This document shows positions 45,113 through 53,583 of a DNA stretch of 64,000 bases, in pieces. The notes beneath the pieces were generated by a model that made no database searches, was not told the origin of the DNA, and saw nothing but the letters and a program-made list of their open reading frames with translations. Where the stretch lies: NCBI RefSeq assembly GCF_014268505.2, contig NZ_JABWQP020000001.1, positions 1 through 64,000 on the forward strand. The letters are read 5' to 3'. A program made the position numbers and the translations under genes. Each line of letters begins with the position of its first letter. Within the stretch, counting starts at the first letter, position 1. The stretch comes from Pseudomonas khorasanensis. GTDB taxonomy: Bacteria > Pseudomonadota > Gammaproteobacteria > Pseudomonadales > Pseudomonadaceae.

Positions 45113-46035
45113 TCACCGACTGTTCGCACACCTTGATCGTTCAAGAGGTCTCACCCCGCGACGGCTTGCAGATCGAGCCGACGTGGGTGGAAACCGCTGA
45201 CAAGATCGCCCTCATCAATCAACTGTCACAGGCCGGATTCAGCCGTATCGAAGCCGGTTCGTTCGTCTCGCCTAAAGCCATTCCGGCCCTGCGTGACGGC
45301 GAGCAGGTGTTCAACGGTATTCAGCGCCAACCCGGCGTGATCTACGTGGCGCTGATTCCCAACCTCAAAGGCGCGCAACGTGCGCTGGAGGCGGGCGCGG
45401 ATGAACTGAATCTGGTGATGTCCGCGAGCCAGACCCACAACCTGGCCAACATGCGCATGCGTTGCGAAGATTCCCTGGCGGCGTTCGGTGACATCGTCAC
45501 GTTCGCCAGCGGTTCGGGTGTGCGTCTCAATGGCAGCATTGCCACGACGTTCGGGTGCCCGTTCGAAGGCAGGATCGACGAGGATCGCGTGCTGCAAATC
45601 GTCGAGACCTATCAGGCGCTTGGCATTCAGGGCATCACCCTTGCCGATACCACCGGCATGGCGAATCCACGACAGGTGGATCGACTGGTTCGGCGAGTGT
45701 TGCAGCGGGTTTCGCCGGCCGACCTGACGTTGCACTTTCACAACACTCGCGGCCTCGGTCTGTGCAACGTGCTGTCGGCTTACGAGGCCGGGGCACGGCG
45801 TTTCGATGCAGCCCTCGGTGGCCTAGGGGGCTGTCCGTTCGCGCCCGGCGCGTCGGGCAATATTTGTACCGAAGATCTGGTGAACCTCTGCGATGAAATC
45901 GGCGTTCACACCGGCATCGACTTGCCGTTGCTGCTGACACTGTCACGCGGTCTGCCGGCCCTTTTGGGGCACGACGTCCCCGGCCAACTGGCCAAGGCCG
46001 GGCGCAACTGCGACCTGCATCCAATCCCAGCCTGA
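45109..46035 (+). CDS. HMG-CoA-lyase-type enzyme
   Basis: 308 residues, DRE-TIM metallolyase. Catalytic residues of 3-hydroxy-3-methylglutaryl-CoA lyase can be placed: Arg17-Asp18 (VSPRDGLQIE), His209 and His211 (LHFHNTRGLG) and the loop Cys242 (GGLGGCPFAPGASGNICTED). It would split HMG-CoA into acetoacetate and acetyl-CoA, or a homologue such as citramalyl-CoA into pyruvate and acetyl-CoA. No leucine-catabolism genes (liuA-E) surround it, so it is probably not the leucine-pathway enzyme. It is coupled to the CoA-transferase by ATGA and followed by a transporter. Confidence 0.9.
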   Translation: MITDCSHTLIVQEVSPRDGLQIEPTWVETADKIALINQLSQAGFSRIEAGSFVSPKAIPALRDGEQVFNGIQRQPGVIYVALIPNLKGAQRALEAGADELNLVMSASQTHNLANMRMRCEDSLAAFGDIVTFASGSGVRLNGSIATTFGCPFEGRIDEDRVLQIVETYQALGIQGITLADTTGMANPRQVDRLVRRVLQRVSPADLTLHFHNTRGLGLCNVLSAYEAGARRFDAALGGLGGCPFAPGASGNICTEDLVNLCDEIGVHTGIDLPLLLTLSRGLPALLGHDVPGQLAKAGRNCDLHPIPA

Positions 46036-46049
46036 ACATGTAAACCCTT

Positions 46050-46138
46050 GTGGGAGCGAGCCTGCTCGCGAATGCATCTGATCAGTCGATAGCGATGCTG
46101 AATGACACACCGCCTTCGTGAGCAGGCTCGCTCCCACA
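46050..46138. repeat. REP pair
   Basis: GTGGGAGCGAGCCTGCTCGC and an inverted mate with one change (TTCGTGAGCAGG) enclose a 44-base spacer. Confidence 0.92.
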
Positions 46139-46220
46139 CAAAAGCGCTCCACAGTAAGCGTCATAACCAGACAACAAAAACAATCGGACGCCCACCGGCA
46201 AGTCCGCCTGGAGAAAATCT

Positions 46221-47552
46221 ATGAGCCTCAACGTAATGGAGGCGGGCGTAAGTCCGTCCGTCGATCACGATGCCGAAAAAGCCCTGGTCAGCAAAGTCGC
46301 CTGGCGCCTGATGCCGTTGATCATGGTCTGCTACCTCTTCGCCTTTTTCGATCGCATCAACATCAGCTTCGCCAAATTCCAGTTACAGGCCGACCTGAGC
46401 CTGAGCGACACCGCATACGGCCTCGGCGCCGGGCTGTTCGTGGTCGGATATGTGCTGTTCGAAGTTCCGAGCAACATGATGTTGTACAAAGTTGGCGCAC
46501 GGCGCTGGATCGCGCGGATCATGATGTCGTGGGGCGTGGCGACGGCCTTGATGGTCTTTGTCACCAGCGAATGGCAGTTCTATGCCTTGCGCTTTCTGAT
46601 CGGCGCGATGGAAGCCGGTTTCGCGCCGGGCGTTCTGTATTACCTGACGCTGTGGTTTCCGCAGCATTTCCGCGGGCGCATCACTTCGATGCTGTTTCTT
46701 GCCTCGGCGTTTGCCGGGCTGGTTGGCGCGCCGTTCTCCGGTCTGGTGCTGGAACATCTCGACGGCGTCATGCAAATGCGTGGCTGGCACTGGTTGTTCC
46801 TGCTCGGTGGCGTGCCGTGCATCGGTCTCGGTTTTCTGGTGCTGATGCTGCTCAAGGATCGCATCGAGGATGCCCATTGGCTGACGGCTGACGAGAAAAA
46901 ACTCCTCAGCAGCCGCATCGCCCATCACGAACCGCACAAGAGCGGCGGTTCGTTGCTGGCGGCTCTGAAAATTCCGGGTTTCCTGACGTTGGGATTGATC
47001 TACTTCCTCATCCAGGTCGCTTCCTACGGGCTGAATTTCTGGGCGCCGCAATTGATCCGCAGCGCCGGCACCGAAAGCCCGGTGACGATTGGATTGCTGA
47101 CCGCCATTCCCTACGTTTGCGGGGCGATCACCATGGTCGTGGTCGGACGCTTGTCAGACGCGACCGGTGAGCGGCGCAAGTTTGTCGCCGGACTGGTGAT
47201 CATCGGGGCGATCGGGTTCTTCAGCGCGGGAATCTTCGCCAGCCACACGACGTTTCTGATTGTTGCCCTTGGCTTGCTCGGCGCGGGCATCATCGCTTCG
47301 ATTCCGAGCTTCTGGACCCTGCCACCGAAATTGCTGGCGGGTGCCGGCGCCGGCGCGGCAGGGGGGATTGCGGTAATCAACACGCTGGGACAATTTGGCG
47401 GGATCGTCAGTCCGGTGATGGTCGGGCGGATCAGGGATCTGACCGGCAGCACCACGCCGGCGCTGTATGTGATTGGCGTTGCGGCACTGATTGCGGCGGC
47501 TTTGCTGCTATGGGGCTTGCCGCAGAAACTGCGCACACTCGATAAGTACTGA
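46221..47552 (+). CDS. MFS transporter, anion:cation symporter (ACS) family
   Basis: 443 residues, about 12 membrane segments. N-terminal YLFAFFDRINISFAKFQLQADL is the ACS signature, shared with tartrate, phthalate, galactonate and 4-hydroxyphenylacetate carriers; EVPSNMMLYKVGARRWIARI is also typical. It imports an organic anion with protons. GGAG lies before the ATG. It lies behind the CoA-transferase and lyase genes and probably imports their substrate. A REP pair separates it from the lyase, so it may have its own promoter. Confidence 0.9.
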   Translation: MSLNVMEAGVSPSVDHDAEKALVSKVAWRLMPLIMVCYLFAFFDRINISFAKFQLQADLSLSDTAYGLGAGLFVVGYVLFEVPSNMMLYKVGARRWIARIMMSWGVATALMVFVTSEWQFYALRFLIGAMEAGFAPGVLYYLTLWFPQHFRGRITSMLFLASAFAGLVGAPFSGLVLEHLDGVMQMRGWHWLFLLGGVPCIGLGFLVLMLLKDRIEDAHWLTADEKKLLSSRIAHHEPHKSGGSLLAALKIPGFLTLGLIYFLIQVASYGLNFWAPQLIRSAGTESPVTIGLLTAIPYVCGAITMVVVGRLSDATGERRKFVAGLVIIGAIGFFSAGIFASHTTFLIVALGLLGAGIIASIPSFWTLPPKLLAGAGAGAAGGIAVINTLGQFGGIVSPVMVGRIRDLTGSTTPALYVIGVAALIAAALLLWGLPQKLRTLDKY

Positions 47553-47568
47553 TAGTTGCAGTGACGCC

Positions 47569-47633
47569 TTCGCGAGCAGGCTCGCTCCCACATTTGGCAT
47601 GCGCTTTCCTGTGGGAGCGAGCCTGCTCGCGAA
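47569..47633. repeat. REP pair
   Basis: TTCGCGAGCAGGCTCGCTCC and the inverted GTGGGAGCGAGCCTGCTCGC with a 22-base spacer, nearly the same as the pair at 16357 including part of the spacer (ACATTTGG..TGCG). Confidence 0.92.
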
Positions 47634-47742
47634 TTCCGATTCCGGACACTTCAGCAGATTCGCTGGCCTGATCTGTTGAATCCTCCGATTCAGAAGGGGA
47701 TAGTGCGCGGCTGGAAATGTCATCAGGGAGAGGGAAGTGACA

Positions 47743-48471
47743 ATGAAGTCGATGTGGATCAGCGCTGCAGCGCTCTGCGGGTTGGTCATGGCAGGTCACG
47801 CGTGGGCTGATTGCACGCCGCCCGCGACCAGCGCAGAAGCGGATTTTTCTCTGTGCAAGGACTGGCCGGCTTATCCGCCGCTGACGATCACCGCGCTGTC
47901 GACGTTTGTGCCCGATCCGGTCTATGGCCACGGTGGCAGGGTTGGTTCATATGACCTGAGTCTGGCCATCATCACGGCTGGCAGCCCCAAGCCGCTGGCG
48001 ACCTATCATCAGCCGTCGACATTTCTCTCCGATGCCATCGCGCTGGACAGTCTGGAACTCGATACCGCGCGCTATAAACTCACACCCGACCTTCGTGCAT
48101 TCGGCGTCCGCGCCAACTTCAAGGGCTCCTCACGCGTAAATCCGCTGGATGAAACCTTGCTGTCGCTCTACGTGAAAGAGGGCGACAAACTGCGCCCGGT
48201 GCTGGATCGCTTGCTCGTCTACAGCTTCAGTGGCGAATGGGATGGCAATTGCGCGGGAGAGCGCTCGGAGACGGTGCGCACGCTTGAGATGGGTAAAGCC
48301 ACTTCTCATGGTTATGCCGATATCATCGTCCGCTCAGTCACCACTGGCCTTGCTGGCGAGGGGCCGCCTGATACCTGCGAATCTAAAACGACCTACGAAA
48401 AGCCAGTACTGACCACGCTGCGTTACGACGGCAAAACCTACGTTTTGCCGCAAGGTTTCAAGGGCATGTGA
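47743..48471 (+). CDS. Secreted hypothetical protein, tandem paralogue 1 (242 aa)
   Basis: A signal peptide (MWISAAALCGLVMAGHAWA) is followed by a Cys-containing start (DCTPP, SLCKDWPA) and a soluble domain. It shares ordered blocks with the next gene: LATYHQPSTFLSDAIALD, LELDTARYKLTPDLRAFGVR, LRPVLDRLLVYSFSGEWDGNC and LTTLRYDGKTYVLP (each shorter than or equal to 20 residues). Spaced Cys suggest disulfides in the periplasm. The start ATG at 47743 has AGGGA; GTG at 47737 is possible. I do not recognise the family. Confidence 0.78.
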   Translation: MKSMWISAAALCGLVMAGHAWADCTPPATSAEADFSLCKDWPAYPPLTITALSTFVPDPVYGHGGRVGSYDLSLAIITAGSPKPLATYHQPSTFLSDAIALDSLELDTARYKLTPDLRAFGVRANFKGSSRVNPLDETLLSLYVKEGDKLRPVLDRLLVYSFSGEWDGNCAGERSETVRTLEMGKATSHGYADIIVRSVTTGLAGEGPPDTCESKTTYEKPVLTTLRYDGKTYVLPQGFKGM

Positions 48472-48507
48472 CTGGCGTCACTTACAGGGATTTTTCAAGG
48501 AAGAACC

Positions 48508-49224
48508 ATGATTGTGCATCTCCGCATTTTTATCGCACTTGGCTTGTTCGCGCTTACGGCTCAAGTCCATGCCGCTTGCGAAACCAAAGCCTTCGATGGC
48601 AAATCCCTGTCGCGCTGCAAGGTCTGGCCCGCCGCGCCAAATCAGGCGATTGCTGTCAAATCCACTTATCTGGCGGATTCGGATGACGCAGAGGTCGGGG
48701 TGTTCGATCTCGACCTGGCACTCGTCAATGCCAGCAACGCCAAACCCATTGCCACCTACCGCAAACCTGGCGCTTACAACTCCGACGCCGTGCGTTTTGA
48801 CGATCTGCGCATCGACACCGGTCGCTATCGCCTGGCAGCGGATGTTCGCGCATTTGGCTTGCGTTCGAAGTTCGTCCACAGTTCCCACGCTATTCCTTAT
48901 GAGAAAACCGATCTGGCGTTGTACGTGCGCGACGGCAGTGAACTGCGCCCAGTTCTCGAAGGCTTGGTGGTGTACAAGAACAACGGTGAGTTCAGCGGCG
49001 ACTGCGAGGGCTACCTCAAACAGGTGCGCCGCACCGTTGAGATCGCTCATTCCAACCATCATGGTCTGGCCGATCTGATCGTCACCAGTCGTGGCAGCAA
49101 GATGAAAAACACTCAGTCGGGTAAACAGTGTCTTTCGAAAACCACCAACTTGAAAACAACCCAAGTCACTCTGATCTACGATGGCCAGCAATACGTCGTT
49201 CCTGAAAATCTCAGAGGCTATTGA
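48508..49224 (+). CDS. Secreted hypothetical protein, tandem paralogue 2 (238 aa)
   Basis: A signal peptide ([17 protein letters not shown]) is followed by [20 protein letters not shown]. It matches paralogue 1 over the full length: [59 protein letters not shown] and [13 protein letters not shown]. Cys positions are kept (C..C at the N-terminus, GDC in the middle, QC near the end). It lies 36 bases downstream, so one operon is likely. The pair arose by tandem duplication. Function unknown. Confidence 0.8.
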   Translation: MIVHLRIFIALGLFALTAQVHAACETKAFDGKSLSRCKVWPAAPNQAIAVKSTYLADSDDAEVGVFDLDLALVNASNAKPIATYRKPGAYNSDAVRFDDLRIDTGRYRLAADVRAFGLRSKFVHSSHAIPYEKTDLALYVRDGSELRPVLEGLVVYKNNGEFSGDCEGYLKQVRRTVEIAHSNHHGLADLIVTSRGSKMKNTQSGKQCLSKTTNLKTTQVTLIYDGQQYVVPENLRGY

Positions 49225-49228
49225 ACCG

Positions 49229-49645
49229 ATGCTCAGCGGACTCAATCACTTGACTCTGGCGGTCGCCGATCTGCAGCGCAGCCTGACGTTTTACCGCGAC
49301 GTGCTGCAATTGCGCGTCGAGGCGACGTGGGATTCCGGCGCCTATCTGTCGCTGCCGGGGCTGTGGTTGTGCCTGTCCGTGGATCCGCAGCGCAAGAATG
49401 AGCCGGGCGCCGATTACACCCATTACGCCTTCAGTGTGAGCGCGGCAGATTTCCCCTCATTGGTAGAAACGCTGAACTCGGCTCAGGTGCGCCAGTGGCG
49501 CGACAACCGCAGCGAAGGCGCGTCGTTCTATTTCCTCGATCCCGATGGTCACAAACTTGAGGCGCATGTCGGCGATCTCGCGTCTCGACTGGCGGCTTGT
49601 CGGCAAAAACCGTATCCCGGCATGCGTTTTCACGACGCGCCCTGA
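49229..49645 (+). CDS. fosA: Glutathione transferase conferring fosfomycin resistance
   Basis: 138 residues, vicinal oxygen chelate fold. Metal ligands fit FosA of P. aeruginosa: His7 (GLNHLTLAV), His65 (YTHYAF) and Glu111 ([12 protein letters not shown]). QNRSEG-type [16 protein letters not shown] and the C-terminal YPGMRFHD are also FosA hallmarks. It adds glutathione to fosfomycin using Mn2+ and K+. The ATG at 49229 lies five bases after the preceding stop. Chromosomal fosA is normal in Pseudomonas; nothing indicates transfer. Confidence 0.93.
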   Translation: MLSGLNHLTLAVADLQRSLTFYRDVLQLRVEATWDSGAYLSLPGLWLCLSVDPQRKNEPGADYTHYAFSVSAADFPSLVETLNSAQVRQWRDNRSEGASFYFLDPDGHKLEAHVGDLASRLAACRQKPYPGMRFHDAP

Positions 49646-49706
49646 TCCGGCGCATTCGCGCTGATATAGACTGGCCGCCACGTGTTCTGGCGTTCGCAGG
49701 TTTTTC

Positions 49707-50345
49707 ATGACTCCATCATTGCTATTGGCCGTTCTGGCCTCGGGTTTCATCTACGGGATCACGCCCGGGCCGGGTGTGCTGGCGGTGTTCGGGATTGGCG
49801 CGGCGCATGGACGGCGGGCCGGGGCAGGGTTTCTCTGCGGGCACTTGCTGGGTGACGTGATCTGGTGCAGCACGGCGCTGGTGGCGATTGTCGGCGCCCG
49901 GGAAATCGGCAGCACCGCGTTCGACGTGCTCGGTGTGCTGAGTGCCGTGTATCTGTTCTGGCTCGGTTGGCGTGCGGTGCGTGCCCAGCGCCGCCAAGGC
50001 GACGAAGCTCAAGGCGCGGCGCGCCAGCCGTTCTGGCATGGTATCGTGTTCGGCCTGACCAATCCCAAGGCTTATCCGGTGGCAGTAGCGACCTTCACCG
50101 CGCTGTTGTCGAGCCGCGCCGAGTTGCTCAACTGGTCGATGCTACCAGCGTTGATCGCCCTGAGTTTCGTTGGCGGCGCGGTGGCCTACGCGATCCTCAT
50201 TGGCGTCGTCGGCGCGCAGCGAGTGCGTACGGTTTATCAGCGTCACGAATTGCTCATTACCCGATTGTGCGGCGTGATGTTCATCGGTTTCGCCATCAAT
50301 GCTCTGGTGCACGCGCTTCCGGGCCTGATACCGAACAAGGCCTGA
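49707..50345 (+). CDS. LysE/RhtB-family amino-acid exporter
   Basis: 212 residues with about six membrane segments. The opening GFIYGITPGPGVLAVFGIGAAHG corresponds to the family's N-terminal TPGP motif (given in part), followed by GFLCGHLLGDVIW and later FWHGIVFGLTNPKA, the LysE-family GxxxxxxNPKA motif. It probably exports an amino acid or analogue. No dedicated regulator is adjacent. Confidence 0.88.
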   Translation: MTPSLLLAVLASGFIYGITPGPGVLAVFGIGAAHGRRAGAGFLCGHLLGDVIWCSTALVAIVGAREIGSTAFDVLGVLSAVYLFWLGWRAVRAQRRQGDEAQGAARQPFWHGIVFGLTNPKAYPVAVATFTALLSSRAELLNWSMLPALIALSFVGGAVAYAILIGVVGAQRVRTVYQRHELLITRLCGVMFIGFAINALVHALPGLIPNKA

Positions 50346-50529
50346 TATTGAAGAGGTTCCGGGCGCTGAACATCCTATTCCGAGCACACCGTTCGTCGCA
50401 CCTGGGCCAACTTTTCTAAACCTTTGACCGCCAAAGCATTCTTAACTCAGGCGGGCGACAGTCCGCCGCAACTATTTGAGCAGCGGGCGAACATGCCCGC
50501 TTGAATTTTCAACGAAGGAGGGCGCGACC

Positions 50530-51033
50530 ATGAGCCGGATGGCCACCCGTTTACGTAACGTCAGTATTGCAGCCCTGCTCGGCCTGTGCGCCAGCACTGC
50601 GTTTGCCCAGTCGCCTGCCGATTTCATCAACGATGCATCCGCCAAAGGCATGGCCGATATCGAAGCCAGCCGTCTGGCCCACGGCAAGACCGAATCCAAA
50701 GAGGTCAAGGATTACACCATTGTCGTGATCAACGACCGCACCACGGCCAACCAGCATTTGGCAAAGATCGCCAAAAAGCTCGACCTGCCTGTCGCGCCCC
50801 GTGATCAGCTCGCCGACAAGGCCAAAGAGCTGATGCCGGAAGTGAAAGACGGCGCGACCTTCGATCAGGCCTACGCTGCCAGCCAGGTCAAGGCCACCGA
50901 AGAAGCCATTACGCAGATCGAGCAACAGGCACAGACCACCAACGTGCCGGAAATCAAAGCGTTTGCCGATGAGACCTTGCCGAAATTGCAAAGCCATCTG
51001 GAGAGAGCCCGCGCGCTGCAGGCCAGTCGCTAA
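50530..51033 (+). CDS. DUF4142 periplasmic protein
   Basis: 167 residues: a signal peptide (VSIAALLGLCASTAFA) and a helical, ferritin-like DUF4142 domain (FINDASAKGMADIEASRLA, then VKDYTIVVINDRTTANQHL, and ETLPKLQSHLERARAL). Such proteins are common in Pseudomonas and are linked to stress or envelope conditions without a known activity. AAGGAGG lies before the ATG at 50530. A small hairpin (GCGGGC..GCCCGC, about 50485-50502) sits just upstream in the leader. Confidence 0.88.
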   Translation: MSRMATRLRNVSIAALLGLCASTAFAQSPADFINDASAKGMADIEASRLAHGKTESKEVKDYTIVVINDRTTANQHLAKIAKKLDLPVAPRDQLADKAKELMPEVKDGATFDQAYAASQVKATEEAITQIEQQAQTTNVPEIKAFADETLPKLQSHLERARALQASR

Positions 51034-51055
51034 CGTCACAGATGTTCTGAACCCA

Positions 51056-51096
51056 CCCGCGCCTGCACGAAGTAATGCAGGCGCGGGCGAGTTTTC
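51056..51096. terminator. Strong hairpin terminator between convergent genes
   Basis: A 12-bp perfect stem CCCGCGCCTGCA / TGCAGGCGCGGG with an 8-base loop is followed by CGAGTTTT on the plus strand. It ends the DUF4142 gene and abuts the stop of the convergent gene. Confidence 0.85.
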
Positions 51097-51505
51097 AGCA
51101 CTCGTTCAGATTCTGCTTTGGCTTGCTCTTGTCACCCAACCCCTCAAGATCGAACACCTCACTCTCGCCCAACGCGCGGTAATGCCGACGTAGCGCCTCC
51201 AGCTGCTGCAGGTCCAGCGCTTCCAGCCCGAGCATCGCGTTCTGTGCCTCCTTGTTCACCCGAAGCAGCTCATCAAGTTTCAGATGCAGAATGTCAGTGT
51301 CGCGGTTCTGCGTATTCTGAATCAGGAACACCATCAGAAACGTGATGATCGTGGTCGAGGTATTGATGATCAGCTGCCAGGTATCGTTGTAGCCAAAGAT
51401 CGGCCCACTCAAACCCCACAGCCCGATCAGAATCAACGCTCCCATAAATGTCTTCGGGCTACCGGCCCAGAGAGCGAGGTTTTGAGCAACTTTTGCGAAT
51501 TTCAT
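51095..51505 (-). CDS. Low-affinity iron permease-like small membrane protein
   Basis: 136 residues. Two hydrophobic segments (TFMGALILIGLWGLSGPIFG and LIINTSTTIITFLMVFLIQN) are followed by the family motif QNTQNRDTDILHLKLDELL. This is the bacterial Fet4-like (low affinity iron permease) family; iron transport by these short forms is not established. The C-terminal third is charged and probably cytoplasmic. It is a single gene, convergent with the DUF4142 gene. Confidence 0.85.
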   Translation of the reverse strand: MKFAKVAQNLALWAGSPKTFMGALILIGLWGLSGPIFGYNDTWQLIINTSTTIITFLMVFLIQNTQNRDTDILHLKLDELLRVNKEAQNAMLGLEALDLQQLEALRRHYRALGESEVFDLEGLGDKSKPKQNLNEC

Positions 51506-51677
51506 GCTGGGTTCCTTTTCGTGGGAGCTTGAAATTCAGACACCACCGTTGCGCTGAAAATTCTGTTTACAAATTATCGACGCTGGACCTAGGTAGGGAG
51601 GCCACGCCAGGCAGATCGCTGTATCGTATCGCCAGCTGTTTTTCCCCGTTGCCAGAACGCCCCGACAGGAGAACGCA

Positions 51678-52448
51678 ATGAGTTGGTCTGCCAAGCAATA
51701 CGTCGCTTTCGAAGATGAACGCACCCGCCCGGCCCGCGATCTGCTGGCGGCGATTCCCACCGCGCAGGCGCGGGCGGTGGTGGATATCGGGTGCGGGCCC
51801 GGAAATTCCACCGAGTTGCTGGTTGAGCGATTTCCCGAGGCCAGCATCGCGGGTCTCGACAGTTCGGTGGATATGATCGCTGCGGCGCGCAAGCGCTTGC
51901 CCGACGTGCGTTTCGAAGTGGCCGAGATTGATAAGTGGGCGGACGCCGGCCCGTTCGATGTGATCTTCGCCAACGCGGTGCTGCAATGGGTGCCTGATCA
52001 CGCTTCGTTGCTGCCCACCCTCGCGAGCAAGCTGTCATCGGGCGGCAGCCTCGCAATCCAGATGCCGGCCAATCTCAATGAACCGTCGCACCGCTTGATG
52101 CGCGAAGTGGCCGCCAATGGGCCGTGGGCGAGCAAGCTCAGCGGCGCGGCCGGGCAGCGTACCGACATGGCCAGTGCCAGCGAATATTTCTCGATGCTGC
52201 GGCCGCACTGCGCACGGGTCGATGTGTGGCGCACCACCTATCACCATCAACTGGCGGGCGGGGCGGCGGGGGTGGTCGAGTGGTTCAAGGGCAGCGGGCT
52301 GATTCCATTCTTGAGCCCGTTGACCGAGGAGGAACGAGCGCAATATTTGCAGCAGTATCTGGCGGCGGTTTCGCAGGCTTATCCCGCATTGGCTGACGGC
52401 TCGGTGCTGTTGCCATTTCCACGGCTGTTTATTGTTGCGACTCGCTGA
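51678..52448 (+). CDS. tam: Trans-aconitate 2-methyltransferase
   Basis: 256 residues, the Tam length. MSWSAKQYVAFEDERTRPAR, VVDIGCGPGNSTELLVERFP, GLDSSVDMIAAARKRLP and ANAVLQWVPDH are the Tam blocks, and GGSLAIQMPANLNEPSH follows. It methylates trans-aconitate, relieving inhibition of the citrate cycle. AGGAGA precedes the ATG. It is convergent with the next methyltransferase gene with only 8 bases between. A diverged relative lies at 13746. Confidence 0.92.
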   Translation: MSWSAKQYVAFEDERTRPARDLLAAIPTAQARAVVDIGCGPGNSTELLVERFPEASIAGLDSSVDMIAAARKRLPDVRFEVAEIDKWADAGPFDVIFANAVLQWVPDHASLLPTLASKLSSGGSLAIQMPANLNEPSHRLMREVAANGPWASKLSGAAGQRTDMASASEYFSMLRPHCARVDVWRTTYHHQLAGGAAGVVEWFKGSGLIPFLSPLTEEERAQYLQQYLAAVSQAYPALADGSVLLPFPRLFIVATR

Positions 52449-52456
52449 AGGGCGCC

Positions 52457-53185
52457 TTAGCGCTGCACCGCCACCAACATCATCATTGGCCGCTCGCGCT
52501 CTTCGGCCAGGGCCGGTTGCGACACGACGTCTTCGTCGCTCGGGCCCCATTCATTGACGTGACGGATGTTGAAACCCGCAGCGATCAATGCATTAAGCAG
52601 CGTCCCCACCGTGCGATGCTGCTTGATCACGCCATCGGCCAGCCAGTTCGTCACTCGTTCGCCTTCCATCTGATAGCTGTCCAGCGGCCACCGCTTGCGG
52701 CCCTCGTTGTCGACCAACCAGCCCGGATTGCGCGGCGCCATGAAGATGGGATGTTCGATGGAAAACACAAAATGTGAACCCGGTTTAAGCGCGGCATAAA
52801 GCTGCGCGAACAGCCCCGGCAGATCCTTGATGTAGTGCAGCGCCAGCGAACTGTAGGCCAGATCGAAATGGCAGGCGGGCAAGTCGAGATGCTCGAGGTC
52901 GGCGCGTTCATAGTGGATATTCGCATCGGTGGACGATTGCCGTGCCCGGTCGAGCATCTTCTCCGAGACATCCAGGCCCAGCACAGCGGCCGCGCCGTTC
53001 TCGACGGCCCAGCGGCAGAACCAGCCGTAACCACAACCCAGATCCACCACATTCAAACCGTGCATGGCCGGCAGCAGTGCCTTGAGCGCCGGCCATTCCG
53101 GCGCGGCATCAAGGCCGCCGATGGAGCGGCTCATCTGGCTGTAGCCGTGGAAAAAATCGGGATCGTCGTAGATGTTTTGCGTCAT
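52457..53185 (-). CDS. Class I SAM-dependent methyltransferase (small-molecule type)
   Basis: 242 residues. NVVDLGCGYGWFCRWAVENG is the SAM site, LGLDVSEKMLDRAR the acidic loop, and YSSLALHYIKDLPGLFAQLY the post-II motif; these are the Methyltransf_11/UbiE-like blocks. The N-terminus IYDDPDFFHGYSQMSRS is typical of a widespread family without assigned substrate. It lies immediately beyond the downstream copy of the tRNA-Gly repeat. Confidence 0.88.
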   Translation of the reverse strand: MTQNIYDDPDFFHGYSQMSRSIGGLDAAPEWPALKALLPAMHGLNVVDLGCGYGWFCRWAVENGAAAVLGLDVSEKMLDRARQSSTDANIHYERADLEHLDLPACHFDLAYSSLALHYIKDLPGLFAQLYAALKPGSHFVFSIEHPIFMAPRNPGWLVDNEGRKRWPLDSYQMEGERVTNWLADGVIKQHRTVGTLLNALIAAGFNIRHVNEWGPSDEDVVSQPALAEERERPMMMLVAVQR

Positions 53186-53302
53186 TGTGGCGGCATCCTT
53201 TGGAATTCGTTTCGCGTTGAATGTGTCGGAAAATTCCAGCGATATCCAAGTCTTTTCACGGATCGCGCCGTGGCTGTTTAAAGTTGAATCGCGTTACGTC
53301 CT

Positions 53303-53399
53303 ACGCACAAAAAAAACCGGCCATCAAGGCCGGTTTTTCAATTCCTGCATCCCCCGTCAGACAACGCAACGTGAGATCAATATTGGGTGGAGCGGGTAG
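53303..53399. repeat. Direct repeat A, distal copy of the tRNA-Gly 3' region
   Basis: 97 bases matching 54577-54672 with one mismatch (TTGGG against TTAGG) and one extra A in an A-run. It contains the terminator hairpin CCGGCC-atcaa-GGCCGG with flanking A/T runs and ends with TGGAGCGGGTAG, the last 11 bases of the tRNA-Gly 3' end plus one base. Beyond that the match stops abruptly. This fits an attachment-site copy left by insertion, or a duplication. Confidence 0.93.
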
Positions 53400-53424
53400 T
53401 TGCGTGTAAGCCACAGTGTTCTCA

Positions 53425-53583
53425 TTAGGCTTTCTTTTCACGCGCCGCCAGCATCACTTCAATCTGTTTTTTTGTAGCCTCGGTCAGCACTTCGCTGTAA
53501 ACGCGCTTTTTTTCTTCCGATTTAGCATTACGGATAAAGTCCGCGAACGGGCTACTGGATTCCTTCTCGGATTCGAATTTCAT
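53425..53583 (-). CDS. Small protein overlapping the zeta toxin gene, candidate antitoxin
   Basis: 52 residues, charged and probably helical: MKFESEKESSSPFADFIRNA, then KSEEKKRVYSEVLTEATKKQ and IEVMLAAREKKA. Its ATG overlaps the zeta stop by four bases (ATGA), so the two are translated together. No DNA-binding or membrane motif is seen. Size, charge and coupling suit an antitoxin or modulator, but known epsilon/PezA antitoxins lie upstream of the toxin, not downstream. Function is inference. Confidence 0.75.
   Translation of the reverse strand: MKFESEKESSSPFADFIRNAKSEEKKRVYSEVLTEATKKQIEVMLAAREKKA

Noticed and set aside
49457..49750. Minus-strand frame across the end of fosA
   Set aside because: It overlaps intact fosA and the LysE start and has no recognisable features.
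53388..53399. Second tRNA-Gly in repeat A
   Set aside because: Only the last 11 bases of the tRNA are present; no further arms can be formed.
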